Positions 13,268 to 24,467 of a DNA stretch of 64,000 nucleotides are shown piece by piece. The notes beneath the pieces were generated by a model that saw nothing but the letters and a program-made list of their open reading frames with translations, was not told where the DNA came from and made no database searches. The stretch comes from Xestospongia muta (lineage: Eukaryota > Porifera > Demospongiae > Haplosclerida > Petrosiidae). The position numbers and the translations under genes were made by a program. The first letter of the stretch is position 1, and each line of letters starts with the position of its first letter. The stretch is taken from NCBI GenBank assembly GCA_963693285.1, contig OY848918.1, positions 12,708,263 to 12,772,262 of the forward strand, in the 5' to 3' direction.

Positions 13268-13425
13268 TAACTGTTTTAAATTCTTTGAAATAACAATAAA
13301 TACATTTTCTTAATAATTCATGAGCTGCATATAACTCTAACATAAAATAATCACTTCACTAAAAATTATAAACTAAATCATGTGCAAAATAATCTAATTG
13401 AAATAAAAAATTGACAGAATTTAGA

Positions 13426-14772
13426 TCATAATTTTGGTGGATGTTTATTCTCAGTTTTAACAAGTGTATTTGCTATTTCAGCCATTTTTCTCCACTCATT
13501 TTCATTAAATGTAGAAGACTCTACTACGTGTGGTATATTTATTTGGACTCTGTCGATTTCCTCACTGGCACAAATATTTCTCTCTTTTAATTGATACTTC
13601 TCCCTCATTTCTAAGGAATCTAATGGAGTCCCACGCAGAAGCATCAAAGGCCAAGCTTTAACAACTGGAACTTTATTTTCAAAGCAAAAATTAACCGACT
13701 GTTTAAACGACTCCAATGTCTGCAAAGGTAACCCAAAAATTAACGAAACTTCAAATAATATTTCGAGGTAGTGTAATTGTTTAATGACTTCTTCGATTTT
13801 CTTTATACGATTTGGTCTATTTATTGCTTTAGCTTCATTTGGTATAATAGTTTGTAGCCCAAACTCTAAGATGATTGTGGCACCAATATCATTTAGTTTA
13901 ACAACTCTTTCAAGGAATTCATTTTTGATCATCTCAAATCGACATTGAAGAGAAACCTTGCCTCCATAATTACTGGCAATGAGAGCATCCATTACTTTTA
14001 AATAATTCGGACCAGAATTGAATGTAGGATCCAAAATCGCTACATCAGTCACAGCATTTTGTGACATCCATTTTGACTCTTCAATCAAACGATTTATTCC
14101 AAAAGATCTTCTTTTTTGAAGACCTTTCGTTGCCAAATGACTCTCACGATGTTGACAAAAAGAACATCGGAATGGACAACCACGTTGAGTTTCCCATCTC
14201 ATAAATGTTTGTGGAGGTAGTACTCCCAAAAGATATGGACTTGGTAATGTTTCTAAATCACAAGTTGCTTGCAACTTTAAATCTGGTAGACCTTTATACA
14301 CAATACCTACAATATCTGGAAATGGCTCATCAATAGTAGATGTTGTAACGAGTTCGTAGACAGCTTGCTCTGCGTATCCTCGACAGAAGATGTCAGCAAG
14401 AGGGTAGTATTTTTGAGGATGTGTACTAGTATAGGAAATCTGAGGTCCCCCTAAGAGAATGCTACCTGGAAAATTGTGTCTTCGAAGACGAGACAGTATT
14501 GTTTGAAGGTAAGATTCGTTCCATACAAAAGCTCCAACTCCCAGCAGTGTACTCTCAGTTGGACGTTGATCGAATATCTGTTGGACTACCTCGTTAGTGT
14601 CAAAGTGAGGGGAATTGACATTGAATGGTAAAGCGTTAGCGTTACACCCTCTTGATAGAAGATTAGTCAGTATAGAAGCAGAGCCTAATGAAATAGGCGG
14701 ATCTTTTGGGCGACACCAGTCTAGGCTAAGGAGCATAACGTCTGTGTACTTCAGTCTTGTAAAACGATGCAT
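13426..14772 (-). CDS. B12-binding/radical SAM family protein, intronless
   Basis: A single uninterrupted frame of 448 codons starts at ATG 14772. The N-terminal third is a Rossmann-like cobalamin-binding-type fold (ILLGGPQIS near residue 108) without a visible DxHxxG motif. It is followed by the radical SAM cluster motif CPFRCSFC (Cys199, Cys203, Cys206; C-x3-C-x2-C), a typical SPASM-less TIM-barrel pattern (ILEFGLQT, VSLIFGLPLQT) and WPLMLLRGTPL. Family knowledge: such class-B proteins use SAM and a 4Fe-4S cluster, often with cobalamin, for methylations or rearrangements. Substrate unknown. Absence of introns and a bacterial-type architecture suggest horizontal acquisition. The local AT-rich composition is like its neighbours, so it looks ameliorated and resident rather than contaminant. 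Confidence 0.85.
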   Translation of the reverse strand: MHRFTRLKYTDVMLLSLDWCRPKDPPISLGSASILTNLLSRGCNANALPFNVNSPHFDTNEVVQQIFDQRPTESTLLGVGAFVWNESYLQTILSRLRRHNFPGSILLGGPQISYTSTHPQKYYPLADIFCRGYAEQAVYELVTTSTIDEPFPDIVGIVYKGLPDLKLQATCDLETLPSPYLLGVLPPQTFMRWETQRGCPFRCSFCQHRESHLATKGLQKRRSFGINRLIEESKWMSQNAVTDVAILDPTFNSGPNYLKVMDALIASNYGGKVSLQCRFEMIKNEFLERVVKLNDIGATIILEFGLQTIIPNEAKAINRPNRIKKIEEVIKQLHYLEILFEVSLIFGLPLQTLESFKQSVNFCFENKVPVVKAWPLMLLRGTPLDSLEMREKYQLKERNICASEEIDRVQINIPHVVESSTFNENEWRKMAEIANTLVKTENKHPPKL

Positions 14773-16024
14773 CTTATCTTTCTCAAGTTGATCAGAGTAA
14801 AAGGAAAGGGATATAGTGACACTTCCTAACTATTATCCAGTCATAAATCTAATATCTATTGTATCATACGCTAGACTATTGATTTTAACAACTTGATGTA
14901 CTAGATTCTTATGACTTGACTAATTTCAATAGAACACTGGTTTACCAACATTGACTCTAGTACTTGTTACTGGTAACTATGAATATTAAAATTTTATTAG
15001 AATAGTAACAGTTCAGGGAGAGTTCTTGTCATTAATGAATTCTATTGAACATTCTTAACTAAATTCATTAACGAATAAAGTTGTATCAAATTGTTCTGGT
15101 GAATCGGTGTAGCTAATCATTTATTATAGATAGACATATATAATTAAAATTGTTTGAGTGCTATTATATCAAGTGTTAACTAGTTAATGACAATTACAAT
15201 ATATTGTAATTTTGCTTGAAAGTACAGAACCTCAGTGCTAGCAGTAGATGCACACACACACACACACACACACACATTTTGACTAACAAACAAACTAATA
15301 TGACCTTACCTTGTCTATTTATGTTATTTATAACTATACCGCTCATTATTTCATGGTGTCTGAGTGAAAGACATTTATGTTGTTCTTATCTAGTGTAGTA
15401 GTGTTCATTGCATTACTCACGAGACAGTCATATGTAATAACTGTTTTGATATGTTGTCTGACCCTTATTTTTGGTTCTTAGCACAATGAGATAGATATCA
15501 ATGCTAGACATAGCTGACAGAATATGTTATGTAGTCGTTTATTAGATCTTGCCAAGTAAGTGATTGGAAGAACAGGCAACAAAGTGTCTTTGTTGTTCTA
15601 TTCTTCCAATCATTTTGCCAATGTATAGTCCACACACTTAATTAGACTTTGACGAGTAAGATCTTTATAGAAGAGACAAATAGTCAAAGATATTTATACA
15701 TAGCACACATTTAGTTTGGAGTGAACTATAGACACATGTCCTCCTCGCAATGTGTTAGACAAGGAGTCTTCTATCTTAACTGCTAGTTTGTGCTCAAGTA
15801 TCTTAAAAGCTCACATTATTAATTTAGTCTGTCTGAGGGTCATATCTTTCATACATGCTGAGTGTATGTATGAACCTACATATACAGATGTTATTTATAG
15901 TATACAGTGTTCATTGTATGTATAATTAATACATGCTATATGACATGTACTTGTATGTACATGTATAAAAACTGTTTTGATAGGAGGGGTTGACCCTTGC
16001 TTTAGTTTGATCTATATTGCTACT
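14773..16024. other. Intergenic region with hairpin and CA repeat
   Basis: This region lies between the divergently oriented radical SAM gene and the beta-helix/TM gene, so it should contain both promoters. It holds a CA microsatellite at 15250-15276 and a strong inverted repeat at 15561-15612. I see no coding exon. Confidence 0.5.
15561..15612. repeat. Strong imperfect hairpin
   Basis: TGATTGGAAGAA at 15561 pairs perfectly with TTCTTCCAATCA ending at 15612. Inside, AACAAAG pairs with CTTTGTT. Flanking bases add weaker pairing. It lies about 0.4 kb upstream of the beta-helix/TM gene. It could be a small foldback repeat or a structured transcript leader; no function is evident. Confidence 0.6.
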
Positions 16025-19000
16025 ATGCTTGCTCTCTCAGTCTTTGTTATTCTGTTGTTTCAACTACTTACTGCGGCTGATAGACTACCTTATAACATAT
16101 ATGTTGGCCATGCTGGAATTTATAATTCTTCTTGCTGGGAGCCAAATAACTCTCCCTGTGCTAGTTTGAATTTAGCACTGAAGGGTGTACAAAAATGGAG
16201 GATGGGAGTAATGGTCTCTATTCTTCCTGGCAATTACACACTAAATCCTGGTTATGAGACAAATTTGTCATCACTGTATGCAATAGAAATTGCTGGCACA
16301 ACAGCCAATCCAACTGATGTTATTATCAAGTGTGCACCTCAGGTTGGTCTGGCTTTCCATTATCTCATTAATCTAGTTATTAGAAATATAACAATCATGA
16401 ACTGTGGAGCCATTCAGATAAGCACTAGCAGAGATTTTCATGCAGATCATTTTAAGCTATTACACTATCAAGTAGCATTATATATGTCTATTTGTAATAA
16501 TGTGACCTTGTCCAATGTACACATTGATTCTTCTAATGGTACAGGACTCACTATGTACAACGTGTTTGGTCATGTCTATATTATCGACTCTGTCTTCTCA
16601 AATAATCCCTTATGGATTGATGAGCAGCATACCACCATGCATGGCGGCAGTGGATTGCAAATTGAGTTTACATACTGTTTACCAATTGCAAGATCACTTG
16701 TTAAGGATAGTTGTGCCATAAATGACAATGCTACTCGTGTAAGTAAGACTTTATACACAGTAAGTAACACAAACTTTATTAACAATGCTGCCCATCATGG
16801 CAATTTTACAACATACAAAACTAATAGTTTCGGCTATAATAACTTTGTCTTTGGAAAAGGAGGTGGATTTTCTATAATCTTCAAGGGCAACAGCACAAAT
16901 AATTCATTTTACTTTCACAATGTAACACTCCAAGGCAATAGAGCTAAATTCGGAGGAGGATTTTATGTTGCTCTACTTGACTTTTCATCATCAAACACCA
17001 TCTTAATTTCAGATTCACATATTTTAGAGAATACCAATAAGGAATTCAAAACTGAAAAATGGGACACAGATGGGGCAGGAGGTGGAGGAAAAATGATGTT
17101 TGAAACAGGAAGAGAATTTTATTTAAATCATAATAACATTATTATTCAGAACTCTGTCTTCAGTAAGAACATTGGAATAGCAGGAGGTGGGCTTTCAACT
17201 GAAGTGAGTTTGAATTCAAAGTCTCAATTCAATGAAGTGTTCATCAAAAATTTGACATTTACTCAAAATTATGCTAATCTTGGATCTGCTGCATACTTTT
17301 CTCAGTCATTTCAGTCATCATGTCAGCGAACTTGCCTATCTGTTCACATCAATGGAGCTAAATTTAACGATAATATGCCAGTGTGTGAGAAACGACAGGC
17401 TCAGCTGTTCACAAGCCTACCTTGTTCGGGCACCTTGTACAGCAGTAATATACCCCTTAATTTGACGTGTGCATCTTCTCCAAATGTTCCAATAACATTC
17501 ACTAACAATGTAGGGTCAGCTCTTGAACTACATGCATCTCATGTAGAAGTTCAATCTGAATCATCTATTGAATTTTCTAATAACACTAGCAAATATGGCG
17601 GCGCTATTGCTTTGTATGATTGCAGTTGTATTTTCTTTAATGATCACACCACCTTCACTTTTTTCAACAACACTGCCACAGAATATGGTGGTGCTATATA
17701 TTCTGACACCTGTACCTCAAATAACCAACCCACGACTTTGTCTTCGTCATGTTTCTTGCAATACTATGACTCCACTAAACATCCTAATGATTGGAATAGC
17801 ACATTTCACTTTATAAATAACATTTTGAAACCAGATGACCAGAATACAATCAATACGTCACAATCTTCTTCTATTTATGCAATGAATGCTATACCATGTT
17901 GGTGGCCTAAAGAGAATCATCCATGGTCTGTGGATGACAATGTTTTAAATACCACTTTCTGCTGGAAGACCTTTTCTTATCGTCCAAGTACCTGTGATGA
18001 CAATGTGAAATCAGCACCTGCTTATTTAGAAGTCAAAGAAAAACACTCTCTACTACCATATATGGTGCAACCAGGAGATCAATTTCTTTTGCCAGTTGAA
18101 GTATGGGATGGGACTGGTGATAAAGTACAGGATATTGATTTAAGGGTCTGCATTGTTGAACCAGGCATAGCCTCCTTTTCTCAATCAAAAAGAAAGCAAT
18201 GTAAAACTGTTAACAACAAAAAGGTTGTTCTCTATAATTGTCGGGAGAATATCAGTAGAGTCTATTATAATAAGTCAGTTGAGTTGACAGTGGAAACTTT
18301 AGGACCAGCATCTCTTCAAGTTCGATTGACAGTCAGCTTTAAAGAATGTAAATGGCCATTTTATCTATCATATGATTCAAGTCAAATTGGTCAATGCTCC
18401 TTAGATGAGAAGTTATTTTGCTGTTCATCTTCAATTAAATGTGATGCCTGTGACTCAACTTGTGGTCTAAGTGAACTAGTTCAAAAGACAAACTATGTCA
18501 AAGAGAAGAATGGGCAATGTATTTCTTATGATAGTAGTAGCTCTAAAGAAGTAACTGGACAATGTCCTTATTTCTATTACAACTACACATGTAGTTCTGA
18601 TTTTGATAGCAACAGCTTTGCCAAGTGTGCAAGACATCGAACAGGAGCTCTTTGTGGAACTTGCATTGATAACTATGGCATACCATTGAACTCCTTGTAT
18701 TTGGAATGTGTAGACTGTTTGAATGATGACCTCATGGGATGGTTGAAGTTCATACTTCTGGAGATAGTACCTATCACAATAATGGTGACTTTAATCTTGA
18801 TCTTTAATATGAAGATATCTAATGGATCTATCAATGGATATATCTTTTACTGTCAGGTTATTACAATTAACATCCCAGGTTGGTATTATCCTGCATGGAT
18901 TTCTAGTCTTTGGTTTCATCAAAGTAGCCAGGCAAACCTTAACTATGAAGAATTATATCAATTCAGTGGCACCACTTTACCTTTCAGTGTATGGAATCTA

Positions 19001-20206
19001 AACTTCCTGACAGCCATTCCTGTTCCACCTGCTCAATTTTCAGTGACATGTCATGCAAATGCTCTCATTGCTATTACATTTTGGTATGTGGTGGCAGTAT
19101 ATCCTTTATTACTTTTAGTACTTCTATATGTTTGGTTGAAATTGTATGATGAAGGCTATAGATGTTTTGTCTTTATAACTCGTCCCATTCATCAACGATT
19201 GGCTCGATTTTGGAGAATGTTTGACATTGAACCTGCTTTGACTGATTCTATAGCTGTGGTTTATGTAATATGCTTTACTCAGTTTGTAAGCACATCTTTT
19301 AAATTATTGCATTTCACAACCTTGTATCAAAGTAAGGGCATGAAACGCTATAGAACCTCTTTTTTTTACAATGGAGCAATGACGTATTTTGGGTGGCCTC
19401 ATGCTATTCCTGGCATGTTTGCTATCATAGTTCTATCGACTCTAGTCCTCCTACCAACAACTTGGTTATTGTTGTATCAATTCCAGTATACCCAAAGACT
19501 GCTCAATTATTTTAATATGAGTAGAGAAGGAGTATCTGTATTGTATGATGTCTTTACAGGTTCATTTCGAAGTGGATTTAATAAAACTAAAGATTTTCGC
19601 TACTTTGCAGGCTGCTATTTTTTTCTAAGAGTCATCATCATGATTATTTTCTTTTTCCCTTACTCAGATTTTCTTATACTACCATACCTTCAAATCAGCT
19701 TGACAGTAATTGCTGCTGGAATATTGATGATAGCTCGTCCTTACACCGACAACATTCATAACTTGACAAACTTTCTTTTGTTTCTTTTACTGGCTTTAAT
19801 CAGTGCTCTTACCATTTTGCCTCCATTCAAAAGGACTCTAACGACTATTATTGTCGTCATGTATATACCCTTACCATTTGTTCTAGGATATTTTTTTCAT
19901 TGGCTATGGAAGAAGATAGGATCAGCTATTAAACATAAAAGAAATTGGAACAAGAACACACAATTTAATGATAATGCTCAAGAAGAACATAACCAATTAC
20001 TGAGTACTGGATCACAATCACTCAACTTAGCTGATCGTGTTCTTAATCCAGATAAGTATGATGAAGTGCATAGAAGAGTTGTACAATCAGGATCATGTTC
20101 AGTCATGAATTCAGTTACAGCATCAGCTGGTTCTAACTCAGTTCCTCTCCAAATTACATCTTCAACAACATATGGAAGTATTAACAATACAACAACTGAA
20201 GATTAA
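16025..20206 (+). CDS. Large intronless receptor-like protein: beta-helix ectodomain, Cys-rich stalk, multi-TM region
   Basis: I start at ATG 16025 (MLALSVFVILLFQLLTA, a clear signal peptide), giving 1393 residues; the frame is open a little further upstream but without ATG. Residues about 30-600 carry repeated Asn/Gly-rich turns of parallel beta-helix type, with polymorphic-outer-membrane-like GG motifs (KFGGGFYVAL, GIAGGGLST, YGGAIALYDC, YGGAIYSDTC) and many N-glycosylation sites. Residues about 790-900 are Cys-rich (TGALCGTC). About eight hydrophobic segments follow between roughly 907 and 1295, then a ~95-residue cytoplasmic tail. It therefore looks like a cell-surface protein with a carbohydrate- or ligand-binding ectodomain. 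I do not recognise a named family for the TM part. An AATAAA at 20307 is a likely polyadenylation signal. A truncated 3' copy lies at 32664-33139. Confidence 0.85.
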   Translation: MLALSVFVILLFQLLTAADRLPYNIYVGHAGIYNSSCWEPNNSPCASLNLALKGVQKWRMGVMVSILPGNYTLNPGYETNLSSLYAIEIAGTTANPTDVIIKCAPQVGLAFHYLINLVIRNITIMNCGAIQISTSRDFHADHFKLLHYQVALYMSICNNVTLSNVHIDSSNGTGLTMYNVFGHVYIIDSVFSNNPLWIDEQHTTMHGGSGLQIEFTYCLPIARSLVKDSCAINDNATRVSKTLYTVSNTNFINNAAHHGNFTTYKTNSFGYNNFVFGKGGGFSIIFKGNSTNNSFYFHNVTLQGNRAKFGGGFYVALLDFSSSNTILISDSHILENTNKEFKTEKWDTDGAGGGGKMMFETGREFYLNHNNIIIQNSVFSKNIGIAGGGLSTEVSLNSKSQFNEVFIKNLTFTQNYANLGSAAYFSQSFQSSCQRTCLSVHINGAKFNDNMPVCEKRQAQLFTSLPCSGTLYSSNIPLNLTCASSPNVPITFTNNVGSALELHASHVEVQSESSIEFSNNTSKYGGAIALYDCSCIFFNDHTTFTFFNNTATEYGGAIYSDTCTSNNQPTTLSSSCFLQYYDSTKHPNDWNSTFHFINNILKPDDQNTINTSQSSSIYAMNAIPCWWPKENHPWSVDDNVLNTTFCWKTFSYRPSTCDDNVKSAPAYLEVKEKHSLLPYMVQPGDQFLLPVEVWDGTGDKVQDIDLRVCIVEPGIASFSQSKRKQCKTVNNKKVVLYNCRENISRVYYNKSVELTVETLGPASLQVRLTVSFKECKWPFYLSYDSSQIGQCSLDEKLFCCSSSIKCDACDSTCGLSELVQKTNYVKEKNGQCISYDSSSSKEVTGQCPYFYYNYTCSSDFDSNSFAKCARHRTGALCGTCIDNYGIPLNSLYLECVDCLNDDLMGWLKFILLEIVPITIMVTLILIFNMKISNGSINGYIFYCQVITINIPGWYYPAWISSLWFHQSSQANLNYEELYQFSGTTLPFSVWNLNFLTAIPVPPAQFSVTCHANALIAITFWYVVAVYPLLLLVLLYVWLKLYDEGYRCFVFITRPIHQRLARFWRMFDIEPALTDSIAVVYVICFTQFVSTSFKLLHFTTLYQSKGMKRYRTSFFYNGAMTYFGWPHAIPGMFAIIVLSTLVLLPTTWLLLYQFQYTQRLLNYFNMSREGVSVLYDVFTGSFRSGFNKTKDFRYFAGCYFFLRVIIMIIFFFPYSDFLILPYLQISLTVIAAGILMIARPYTDNIHNLTNFLLFLLLALISALTILPPFKRTLTTIIVVMYIPLPFVLGYFFHWLWKKIGSAIKHKRNWNKNTQFNDNAQEEHNQLLSTGSQSLNLADRVLNPDKYDEVHRRVVQSGSCSVMNSVTASAGSNSVPLQITSSTTYGSINNTTTED

Positions 20207-21758
20207 CAGTTTATAGAGTGTATGTTTGTTAATATTTTTTATTTACACATGTGACCTTTGTATATTCTCCTTAGTATGTTAGTGTGTTATTGGTTGTTGA
20301 TTCTAAAATAAAATAGTTTATTTTAATTTAACTGAATGTGAAATGACAGCCAAAATATTAGGGAGAATCCTTCAATATTGTAGATGTATCTTTTATAGGC
20401 TATCTATTGGTCAACATTGTAGTTCTTGGTATAAAACAGTGATATCATCAATAAGCCACAACACTGGTTAGTTACACAATTAAAATATCATGATTGCCAA
20501 TAAAGATCACAAGCATTTGTACAAGCATTACTTTACTCTAATGTGGCCTACATTAGTTTATTACAGGGATGTTGAAAATGTAATTGATAATTGTAATTTA
20601 TTACTTTTCCAATTGTAATATGTAATTGTATACTTAGTAATTGGTGATCAATTAAAATGGAAAACTTATGTACCAATGTTAAATCTTGTTGTGCTGTGTT
20701 TATGAATTGCCTTGTAATAATGGCTTTCATTCAGTTATAACTTATATTAATATCAAAAACTATCCACATTAATACATATGACAGACCTTGCTAGTGTTAT
20801 TTCTTGAAATATATTTATCAAATTGAATTGTAGTTTCTGGTTAATTTCATGCATTAATTAAGAACACTTAATTCCAGGAAAATCTGTTCATGTAAAAAAT
20901 TCTGAGAGATCCAGTCAAGAACATCAATCCAAGTGAGAGCTTCTAGAACATCCAGTTAAGAACATCGCTAAGTCTTGTAGAAAAAGAAAGAAATCAATTA
21001 ATAAAAGAACTTTAAAAAATGTAAAAATCCAAATAAACTATGAAAATGATAGAAATTAACAAGAAAGGATGATAAACTAAACTAAAAAGTGAAGTTAGGT
21101 GTTCCAACAATGACGCGTTCGATCAAATGAGGTTAGTGATCTAATAAAAAAAGAGGAAAATAAGAATTAAAGAAAATAGGAGTAAGAGGTAGCTAGATCA
21201 TCCACCATATCAGCATCTAGATATCCTGCCAAGAACATCAGTGATCTGTAAGAGTAAGGAAGAAGTAGCGATTGGAATGTCCGTCCTAGGCTACCGCAGT
21301 CTGTTCGCGTTCACCTTGCCCGTAGAAAAATAATCATAACTTTCCAATTATACTCGACCAAATTCAAAATTTCAAAGTCAGGTGGTCTCCTGACGACCAT
21401 GCGGTTCTTTTGATGTCATTTTTATATGAATACTACCCACAAGAACAAGATTTATTGTATTTTCCATAAGGAAACTATAGGAGATGCCATTGACTACGCA
21501 GTATTTGATGGTGGGGGCTTAATAATAATAATCATGTTAATTAACTATTTTTAATAATTTCTAGTTATTAGTAGAGGGTGTGTCCAATTTGTTTTATTAA
21601 CTATTAACAGTATTAAAACAGACTAATAGTTCTGTTTTTGTCGATCCCTTCGAATTCTTGAATAGTCTCTTCAATAAAGGTTGGAACGGAACAGTGATAG
21701 CAAGGAAATATCAGCAAGTCTGTTGTTGGACATTGTAGTTCTCAAATGAGCTTTAATC
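20207..21758. other. 3' flank of beta-helix gene and anonymous AT-rich DNA
   Basis: The first ~280 bases are 3' UTR and flank, duplicated at 33140-33431. The remainder is AT-rich with no coding exon that I can support. The left end of the hAT remnant that follows was not located with confidence. Confidence 0.5.
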
Positions 21759-24050
21759 CTACCTAAATGTTGAAAAACTCCTTTCACACTGGGCCATACT
21801 CACCAGCAATGTCAAGGCAACATGCATGAGCTTGTTGATGGTGGGAAAAGGAGCTTGCAATGGCAAAAAATGAGTGTATGGGTCAAACAGAGTTTCAGTG
21901 TCCTTGTCTTTGAGAACCGTTTTAGCTAATAAGCATTCAGTTGGAAGCTGCTCAGTACAAATGTTATACAATGAAGCCAGCAAAGAAAGAAGATATGAGT
22001 CTAGGAAGTTAGGTGACAATGGATTACAAGCATCAACAGATCTCATAAGGTCAAGATTGCTGTTGGAAAATCTGCGTTCAAGTTCAGAATGTGTATGATC
22101 TAGAACAGGGAAGTTACGGAAGTATATATTGATCTTAATACAATCGCTACATGAAAGTGAATCTCGGATGACCAACTGACTCAAGTAAGACTGAATCTTG
22201 GATTCTCCTGGATGGCCTGTTTTTTTTACGGGTGTCCTCAAAGAATTCGTCAATGCCATGTAAGTCAGCTACTGATTTTATATATGTGTAGGTTTGCTCC
22301 CATGATTCACTAGTTCTCAATTCTTGTAGAGTTTCCTTAGTTGAAAAAACTAAACTTGTAGCAGATGCAAAATCAAGGCTTTTACTTTGTAGCTGATCAG
22401 ACAAAGACTTGGTTATAGAGAAAATACGCTGAAATATTATCAAAGAAGTTAGAAACTTGAAGGAATGAACTTGATGGAGAAGGCCTATAGCTTCAACAGC
22501 TTTGGACTTGTCTCAGTATTGTTTGCAAGGCATTTCAGTGTTTCAATGATTGAGTCGAAGGTAGTGGCAATTGTATTAAGAGCCAAACATCTGCAAGACC
22601 TACGTGTGTCTGACAAGTTCTCCAGTTTTTTAACCTGCTTTTCTGGATGATGCTTCTTTTGCGTTTCAATAAAAAGAACACGACCCTTACTGATAGATAT
22701 CATAACATATAGAGCCTGTACTAGAGAAAAAAATTCAGATGCATGTGAGTTATTCTTGACACAGTCTACCAGAACAAGATTTAGTACATGGGCATGACAA
22801 TGAATGGATGTGGCACAAGGAGCTACTTCTCGAATCTTTTGCTGGACTCCGCTACACATCCCACTCATAACAGAGGCCCCATCATACCCCTGTGATACAA
22901 TCATTTTGGGATCTAAACTATACAGAGCTAATGTGTCAAGAGTATACTTGGTCAGGCTTTCTGCATAGCAGGAAAAAATGTGAGGAAACGCTCCATTACT
23001 GCTAATTTGTCGACATCGATGTATCAAACAGCAATAGATAACTGCTCTTGCTTACTGAGATCTTTCGTCTCATCTACCATTATGGAATAAAACCCCGACT
23101 TTTGGATTGATGCACATATCCTTCTCCTAACAAGAGTGGCCATAATGGATAGGATATTATTCTGAATTGTAGGAGATGTGTATTTGGCATTCTGTGGACC
23201 ACGTGAAAGCCTTTCTTCAACAACAGGATCATGGCTAGCAACCAGACTAAGAATTTCTTTAAAATTACCTTTGTTGAGGGAGGTGTCACTTTCATCATGA
23301 CCACAAAACGCAATTTCTTGCTTTCTACCAAGTAATAGCACTTCTATAATTGACATTATATAATGCCGGTTTTTCTTAATTTGCTCAGCACTAGCCATGC
23401 ATAAATGCTCTGCTACAGATTGATGTTTCTCTGCAACTATAAATTGCTGCCAAGCAATCACTGATTCCTTGTGTGTGAACATTGGCATGCTTGGAAAGGA
23501 CACCTGTGGTTCCAGTGGTGTTTTTTCAGTTTTGGAATCCTATTTCTGTAATTCTCTTTATAGGTCTACTATTGCTGATACTTGGTGAAAAAAAAACAGC
23601 ATGGGAAGCAGAAGGCAGCGTCTTTCTGGACTGAATATTCCAACCAAGAATATAGCTTATACCAGTCAGAATTAAACGACCTTGCTTTATCCGAAAAGAA
23701 GGTGACTGGAAATTTGATTAGAGGTTGACAAGGTATAGATTATGCTGTTGACGCGATGTCATTAATAATACAACTGCTTACAGTTATAGATGAAGTGCAC
23801 GGAGTCAGTTCATTTGCTGTCAGCATTACATCAGCAACAGTCTCCCTCTCATTCTCAGATACTTCTATAGGCTCATACAAATACTCTAATAGGATAAGGT
23901 ATGTAAGTGTACGTCAGTGCATGCTTTCTTCTAACCATTTTCATTTCTCTCTTGATTATGGTAGTCATCAGTATCAGTGCTCTCATACCTTCTCCTTTTC
24001 GTATTGTCGCTTCCTTTATTAACAGCTGAGGTTGAAGACTTATTGATACA
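21759..24050 (-). pseudogene. hAT-type transposase (ZMYM1-like, DUF4371) pseudogene
   Basis: Reading leftward from about 23.9 kb: a TTF-type zinc-finger segment (WYKLYSWLEYSVQKDAAFCF at about 23.68 kb), the central RNase-H-like region (FYSIMVDETKDLSKQEQLSI; IVSQGYDGASVMSG), and the C-terminal hAT dimerisation region (MAQCERSFSTFR, ending at 21759). It is broken: stops after the zinc finger, an in-frame TGA after QLSIAV (near 23023), a frameshift near 22965, and further shifts near 22480 and 22250. Known role of the family: DDE transposase of hAT DNA transposons, also domesticated as ZMYM1-like proteins. This copy cannot make an intact protein. Confidence 0.85.
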
Positions 24051-24207
24051 GTTAAACAGTGACAGCTGCCTACTCATATTTTACTACATGTGGTTTCCAA
24101 AAGTAACCCCCACTAATGTATTGAATAGCCACCCCAATAGTTATTGTATAAACATTAAACAATGAATATAATTATTATTTACAATGAATATAATTATAAA
24201 AAAAGCT

Positions 24208-24252
24208 GGTAGGGCCTAGGCCCCCTCAGGCCCTACCTCAGCTACTCCACTG
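24208..24252 (-). mobile_element. Candidate hAT terminal repeat with internal palindrome
   Basis: On the minus strand the sequence begins CAGTGGAGTAGCTGAGG, the usual style of hAT ends. It contains a 10-bp perfect palindrome arm pair (GGTAGGGCCT at 24208, AGGCCCTACC at 24228). It lies just upstream of the ZMYM1-like transposase remnant and would be its 5' terminus. The matching end and 8-bp target duplication on the other side were not found. Confidence 0.5.
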
Positions 24253-24467
24253 TGAAGAAATGTGATCTCGTGAATTTCGTTAATCAATTAAATGGCTGCC
24301 GCTTGAAGAGAGGAACCAGTACTGTAAGGAAGAAATACATTCTAACTGTAAACGTTTAATCATATAGATAGGTAAAATAAATTGAATATAACTATTGTGT
24401 ATGAGTCTTTAAAAACCTCTGTTAAGTTTCCCCTTGGATCAATACATATTATAGTCCCTAGGCTTGT

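Noticed and set aside
16515..17816. Several 60-80-codon frames inside the beta-helix gene
   Set aside because: Shadows in other frames of the long single-exon gene.
23756..24165. Plus-strand frames opposite the hAT remnant
   Set aside because: The minus strand carries the recognisable zinc-finger upstream region of the transposase; the plus frames are antisense shadows.
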